Positions 13,026-16,085 of a stretch of DNA of 16,085 bases are shown here, one piece after another. The notes beneath the pieces were generated by a model. It was not told the origin of the DNA and did no database searches. It worked only from the letters and a program-made list of their open reading frames with translations. Within the stretch, counting starts at the first letter, position 1, and each line of letters starts with the position of its first letter. Source of the stretch: CAZOAR01 sp964577985 (GTDB taxonomy: Bacteria; Gemmatimonadota; CAZMKB01; CAZNLH01); contig CAZOAR010000053.1 in assembly GCA_964577985.1 (NCBI GenBank), positions 1 through 16,085 of the forward strand, given 5' to 3'. The translations under genes were made by a program, and so were the position numbers.

Positions 13026-14870
13026 TCACTGGACATATCCAAGCGCCCTGAGCTCGTCCTCCAGGGCGGGATCAATCGCTATTTCGCCAGACTCCGACCC
13101 TCGTTCTCTCTGGCGCTTCATACCAGTATACCATTCCTGAAAGGGCACCGCGAGCCCACTCCTCTCCACTTCCGCCGGCGTTTCCTTCCATCCCGGCCCC
13201 CATGACAGATCATAGGCCTCCAACATGCCGTTACCAGGCAAAGGCAGGTCCTCGACCGAAGGCTCGAAAATCAGTTTCATCGAGTCGCTGCACACCGAGT
13301 ACTTCTCCGTAATGTGCGAGGATATTTCACTGAATGCCAGGCCGTCAAGGTCGCCTCCTCTTCCCTCGATCAGAGGAACAAGGCTCTTCCCGCTGATATC
13401 CACCGGGATACGCAGACCAAGATACTCAAGGACGGTAGGATAGACATCAAGCAACTCCACCACATCATCGATCTCCTCTCCCGGCTGGATGCCAGGCCCC
13501 CTCATTATCAACGGAACATGGATCTGGTCATTGTAAAGAGTCCCGCCGTGATAGGTCCTTCCGTGTTCTCCGAATTCCTCACCGTGGTCCGAGAGGAAGA
13601 CAATCAACGTCTTTTCGGTCAGTCCCCTCTCGTCAAGCCCTTTCAAGAGTGAGGCGAACTCTCCGTCGATGTTCAGGATTGAGATGTCATACCGATCCCG
13701 CAGGTGTTCCATGATCTTTTCCGACTCATCGTCGAGATCCTCGAAGAGGTGCCCGTCAACAAAGGACATGATACTGGCAAGGTCGGGAAACTCATCGACG
13801 TATTCGCCGCCCAGCATATCCATCATCTCCGGAGGAACATAGTAGTTGTGAACCTTGTAAGTATGCAGAAAAAGGAAGAACGGCCTGTCCCTTTGCCCGT
13901 CTACGAAATCCCATACCGTTTCGGCGTCAAGTGCACTCAGAAAGCGATAAGCCATGAAGCCCTGTCCGAAGCCGAAAACAGGATCCAGGTATCCCCCGCC
14001 CGTGAAGCCCGCCGTTGCGTATCCCGCGTTTCTCAGGATCTCGGCGAGCATCAAGTGTGAAGGAGATACGCTTCTTCGATTGCTGTAGCCTCCATGCACG
14101 GATGGATAGAGACCGGTGAAGAGCGAACCGTGCGCGGGGAGCGTCCATGACGACTGGCTGATCGCCCTGCCGAACCTGACGCTCTCGGAACAGAATTTAT
14201 CGATGTTCGGAGATATTCTTTTTTCATAACCATAGCACCCGAGGTGATCAGCCCGCAGCGTGTCTATGGAGATAATGACAAGGTTGAGGGCGGATTTGTC
14301 AGGCCTGTTCCAAGCCCACAGATCCGCAAGGTTCATGGCCGCGGGGATAAGACATATGACCAACATCACGACAGGTCTCAGGAGCGTTCGCGATAATATC
14401 GCGCTCCACTTCGCGTATACACGCTTCCGGAGCCAGAGTGTCCATAAGGCAAAAAAGAGCAATAAGATCAGGGATGCGATGACGAAGATTTCTACATCCA
14501 GCTTGCCCGCAAGCCGTCCCGGATTGGAGGCATAGACCGGAAGGAAAGCGCGTCCATAGAAATAGAAGATAGCCAGGATCGAGAAGGGCATAATGAGGCG
14601 ACTGATCGTGGAGACTGTCGGCACTCTCGCCAGCGCTGTGAGGGTAAGGATCAGTCCGCTTCCCGCGGCTATCGTCACGAAGATTTTCAGGTTGTGATTC
14701 AGGCTCTTCGCGACTATCCAGAAGAGTATTTCAAACATCCCCCGTCCAAAATATCCGTTCCTCCCGGCCTCCATGAGTCCCGCGGCCAACCCTACAATTA
14801 TACCTGCGAGCGCGAAGAAGAGCAGGAGCACCGTCAGGTGACGAATATGTCGTTTGAGACCGTTTTCCAT
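13026..14870 (-). CDS. Membrane-anchored sulfatase-like alkaline-phosphatase-superfamily enzyme
   Basis: Protein of 614 residues with five or six membrane segments in residues 10-185 and an outer catalytic domain from about 195. Metal-site motifs of the superfamily are present: IISIDTLRADHLGCYGY (Asp203), LHTYKVHNYYVPPE, FLSDHGEEFGEHG (Asp428, His429) and His441. The nucleophile region reads SWTLPAHGSLFTGLYP. Thr243 takes the place where true sulfatases have Cys or Ser converted to formylglycine, and His247 replaces the Arg of CxPxR. This argues against a classical sulfatase and suits a Thr-nucleophile phosphotransferase or hydrolase, such as the lipoteichoic-acid or phosphoethanolamine transferase types, on lipid or glycan substrates. 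The ATG at 14870 has AGGAG six bases upstream. An in-frame GTG at 14912 would overlap the upstream stop as GTGA and remains possible. It probably shares a transcript with the methionine synthase gene. Confidence 0.82.
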   Translation of the reverse strand: MENGLKRHIRHLTVLLLFFALAGIIVGLAAGLMEAGRNGYFGRGMFEILFWIVAKSLNHNLKIFVTIAAGSGLILTLTALARVPTVSTISRLIMPFSILAIFYFYGRAFLPVYASNPGRLAGKLDVEIFVIASLILLLFFALWTLWLRKRVYAKWSAILSRTLLRPVVMLVICLIPAAMNLADLWAWNRPDKSALNLVIISIDTLRADHLGCYGYEKRISPNIDKFCSESVRFGRAISQSSWTLPAHGSLFTGLYPSVHGGYSNRRSVSPSHLMLAEILRNAGYATAGFTGGGYLDPVFGFGQGFMAYRFLSALDAETVWDFVDGQRDRPFFLFLHTYKVHNYYVPPEMMDMLGGEYVDEFPDLASIMSFVDGHLFEDLDDESEKIMEHLRDRYDISILNIDGEFASLLKGLDERGLTEKTLIVFLSDHGEEFGEHGRTYHGGTLYNDQIHVPLIMRGPGIQPGEEIDDVVELLDVYPTVLEYLGLRIPVDISGKSLVPLIEGRGGDLDGLAFSEISSHITEKYSVCSDSMKLIFEPSVEDLPLPGNGMLEAYDLSWGPGWKETPAEVERSGLAVPFQEWYTGMKRQRERGSESGEIAIDPALEDELRALGYVQ

Positions 14871-14908
14871 GTCCCTCTCCTGTAATCCGCCTCCTTTACC
14901 TTTGCTCT

Positions 14909-16085
14909 TCACACACTCTTTCCAACGAGTTTCTTCGCTTCCCTGACCGCCATGACCGCATTCGATCCGTAGGCTCCGGCCCCTATTTCACTGGCGAATT
15001 CCCGGGTCACGACGGCACCACCCACCATGGTCCGGGCTGCGATACCGTTTCCCTCGAGTTCCTCGATGACCTCTTTCATCCGGACCATGGTGGTGGTCAT
15101 CAGGGCGCTGAGCGCGACAATATCGACATCCTCCTCCCGGGCCCTCTTCACTATAGTCGCTGTCTCTACGTTTTTCCCGAGATCAACAACCTCAAAACCG
15201 TGATTCTCGAGCAGGGTTATGCAGATGTTTTTTCCTATGTCGTGGATGTCCCCCTTGACAGTCGCGAAGAGGATCTTCCCGGAACGGCCCTCTCTTCTGC
15301 CGCTCTCGAGAAATACTTTCACCTTCCTGAATCCCCGCTGCATGGTCTCGGCTGAGAGTATTACCTGAGGCAGAAAATAGACCTTCTTCTCGAACAGATC
15401 TCCTACTTCTTCCATACCCTTGACCAGGCATTGATCCGTAATCGCCTGAGCCGTCAATCCCTCATCGAGTGCTCTTTCGATCAACTTGTCCATCCCCTCC
15501 CTGTCGCCCTCCAGGATGGAGCGCACTATCAACTCCTTCACAGTCAACTCTTCGGCTGTTTCATCAGCGCGCTCAACGCCCTCGACCCGGGTTCCATGAA
15601 TTTCTATGTACTTCCTGCCTCCCTCATCCCTTCCCAGCAGCAGATCGGCTGCATGGATAACCTCGCTTATGGAGTCATCCATGGGGTTCACGATGGGCAG
15701 GTCAAGACCCATCGACAAAGCCATCGACAAGAACGTCGTATTTATGACATTCCTCTGTGGCAGGCCGAAAGATACGTTGCTCACCCCCATCACGGTCTTT
15801 ACGCCGAATTCCGCCTTTATCAGGCGGAGAGCGTTCAGGCTGTCCAGAACCTTCCGCTGTTCGGCGGAGACGGGAAGAGACAGGGGGTCTATGACTATGT
15901 CTTCCAGCCTTATCCCTTTCGAGAGGGCGAAATCTATTATCCGCTCCGCTATCTTCATCCGCTTCTTCACGCTGTCGGGGATGCCATCTTCATCGAGGGT
16001 AATACCAAGGATAGCCGCGCCATATCTCACGGCGAGCGGAATAAGAGTCTCCATCGAGTCTCGCTCGCCCGAAACCGAGTTTATC
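14909..16085 (-). CDS. metH: Cobalamin-dependent methionine synthase, C-terminal part
   Basis: Partial gene running off the right edge; 391 residues are visible. The first, INSVSGE, is inside the pterin-binding domain, so the homocysteine-binding domain should lie beyond the window and an ATG at 16054 is internal. The methyltetrahydrofolate domain fills about 1-165 (LDEDGIP, GVSNVSFGLPQRNVIN). A helical cobalamin cap follows (about 175-265; MEEVGDLFEKKVYFLPQ), then the B12 Rossmann domain with DIHDIGKN, whose His (visible residue 281) is the lower cobalt ligand. The protein ends about 110 residues later, right after the B12 domain. The AdoMet-binding reactivation domain of E. coli MetH is missing, as in shortened MetH of Thermotoga type, which use a separate reactivator. 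The enzyme transfers the methyl group from methyltetrahydrofolate to homocysteine. A pterin/corrinoid protein of another methyl pathway is less likely. Confidence 0.85.
   Translation of the reverse strand, partial: INSVSGERDSMETLIPLAVRYGAAILGITLDEDGIPDSVKKRMKIAERIIDFALSKGIRLEDIVIDPLSLPVSAEQRKVLDSLNALRLIKAEFGVKTVMGVSNVSFGLPQRNVINTTFLSMALSMGLDLPIVNPMDDSISEVIHAADLLLGRDEGGRKYIEIHGTRVEGVERADETAEELTVKELIVRSILEGDREGMDKLIERALDEGLTAQAITDQCLVKGMEEVGDLFEKKVYFLPQVILSAETMQRGFRKVKVFLESGRREGRSGKILFATVKGDIHDIGKNICITLLENHGFEVVDLGKNVETATIVKRAREEDVDIVALSALMTTTMVRMKEVIEELEGNGIAARTMVGGAVVTREFASEIGAGAYGSNAVMAVREAKKLVGKSV

Noticed and set aside
13200..13260. Formylglycine-type sulfatase assignment for the 13026-14870 gene
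   Set aside because: The CxPxR or SxPxR signature is absent; the position reads Thr-Leu-Pro-Ala-His, so only the superfamily is claimed.

Overview
The window looks like a chromosomal piece from an uncultured, moderately GC-rich, diderm bacterium. Two secreted proteins end in the roughly 94-residue module with the NYPNPFNPSTTI motif (FlgD-Ig-like / type IX sorting-like tail). This tail is typical of the FCB superphylum and its candidate phyla (Krumholzibacteriota, Eisenbacteria, Latescibacterota, Zixibacteria and similar). I cannot place it more finely by eye. There is no rRNA, tRNA, CRISPR array, transposase or phage gene. Nine protein genes are supported, the last cut by the window edge.

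Layout. 1-300: intergenic DNA with four 18-bp tandem units running into a REP-like pair of inverted hairpins. 327-1370 (+): an exported dual-domain prolyl isomerase (cyclophilin then FKBP). 1499-4818 (-): a two-gene beta-oxidation operon, a divergent thiolase followed by a fused 3-hydroxyacyl-CoA dehydrogenase / enoyl-CoA hydratase in dehydrogenase-first order. 4819-5076: a divergent regulatory region with two good sigma70-type promoters, a perfect 14-bp palindrome and two further inverted repeats. 5077-5826 (+): a glyoxalase-II-like metallo-beta-lactamase hydrolase. 6003-7934 (-): a secreted protein with a nidogen-like domain and the sorting-like tail. 8084-11540 (-): an operon of a PNGase F-family peptide:N-glycanase with the same tail, followed one base later by a GT-C membrane glycosyltransferase with about six TPRs. 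11541-11904: divergent promoters, one with a palindrome in its spacer. 11905-13008 (+): a radical SAM protein with a SPASM-like second cysteine cluster. 13026-14870 (-): a membrane-anchored alkaline-phosphatase-superfamily (sulfatase-like) enzyme with Thr at the nucleophile position. 14909-16085 (-): the C-terminal part of a cobalamin-dependent methionine synthase lacking a reactivation domain.

How the genes fit together. The thiolase and fusion protein would supply hydratase, dehydrogenase and thiolase steps of a fatty-acid or related acyl-CoA degradation route; the divergent hydrolase may or may not belong to it. The most interesting part is 8084-11540: a secreted enzyme predicted to remove N-glycans from Asn lies immediately upstream of a membrane glycosyltransferase whose shape recalls eukaryotic TMTC O-mannosyltransferases. 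With the radical SAM and phosphatase-superfamily genes nearby, this may be a surface-glycan or glycoprotein remodelling locus. That is inference from domains and spacing, not a demonstrated system.
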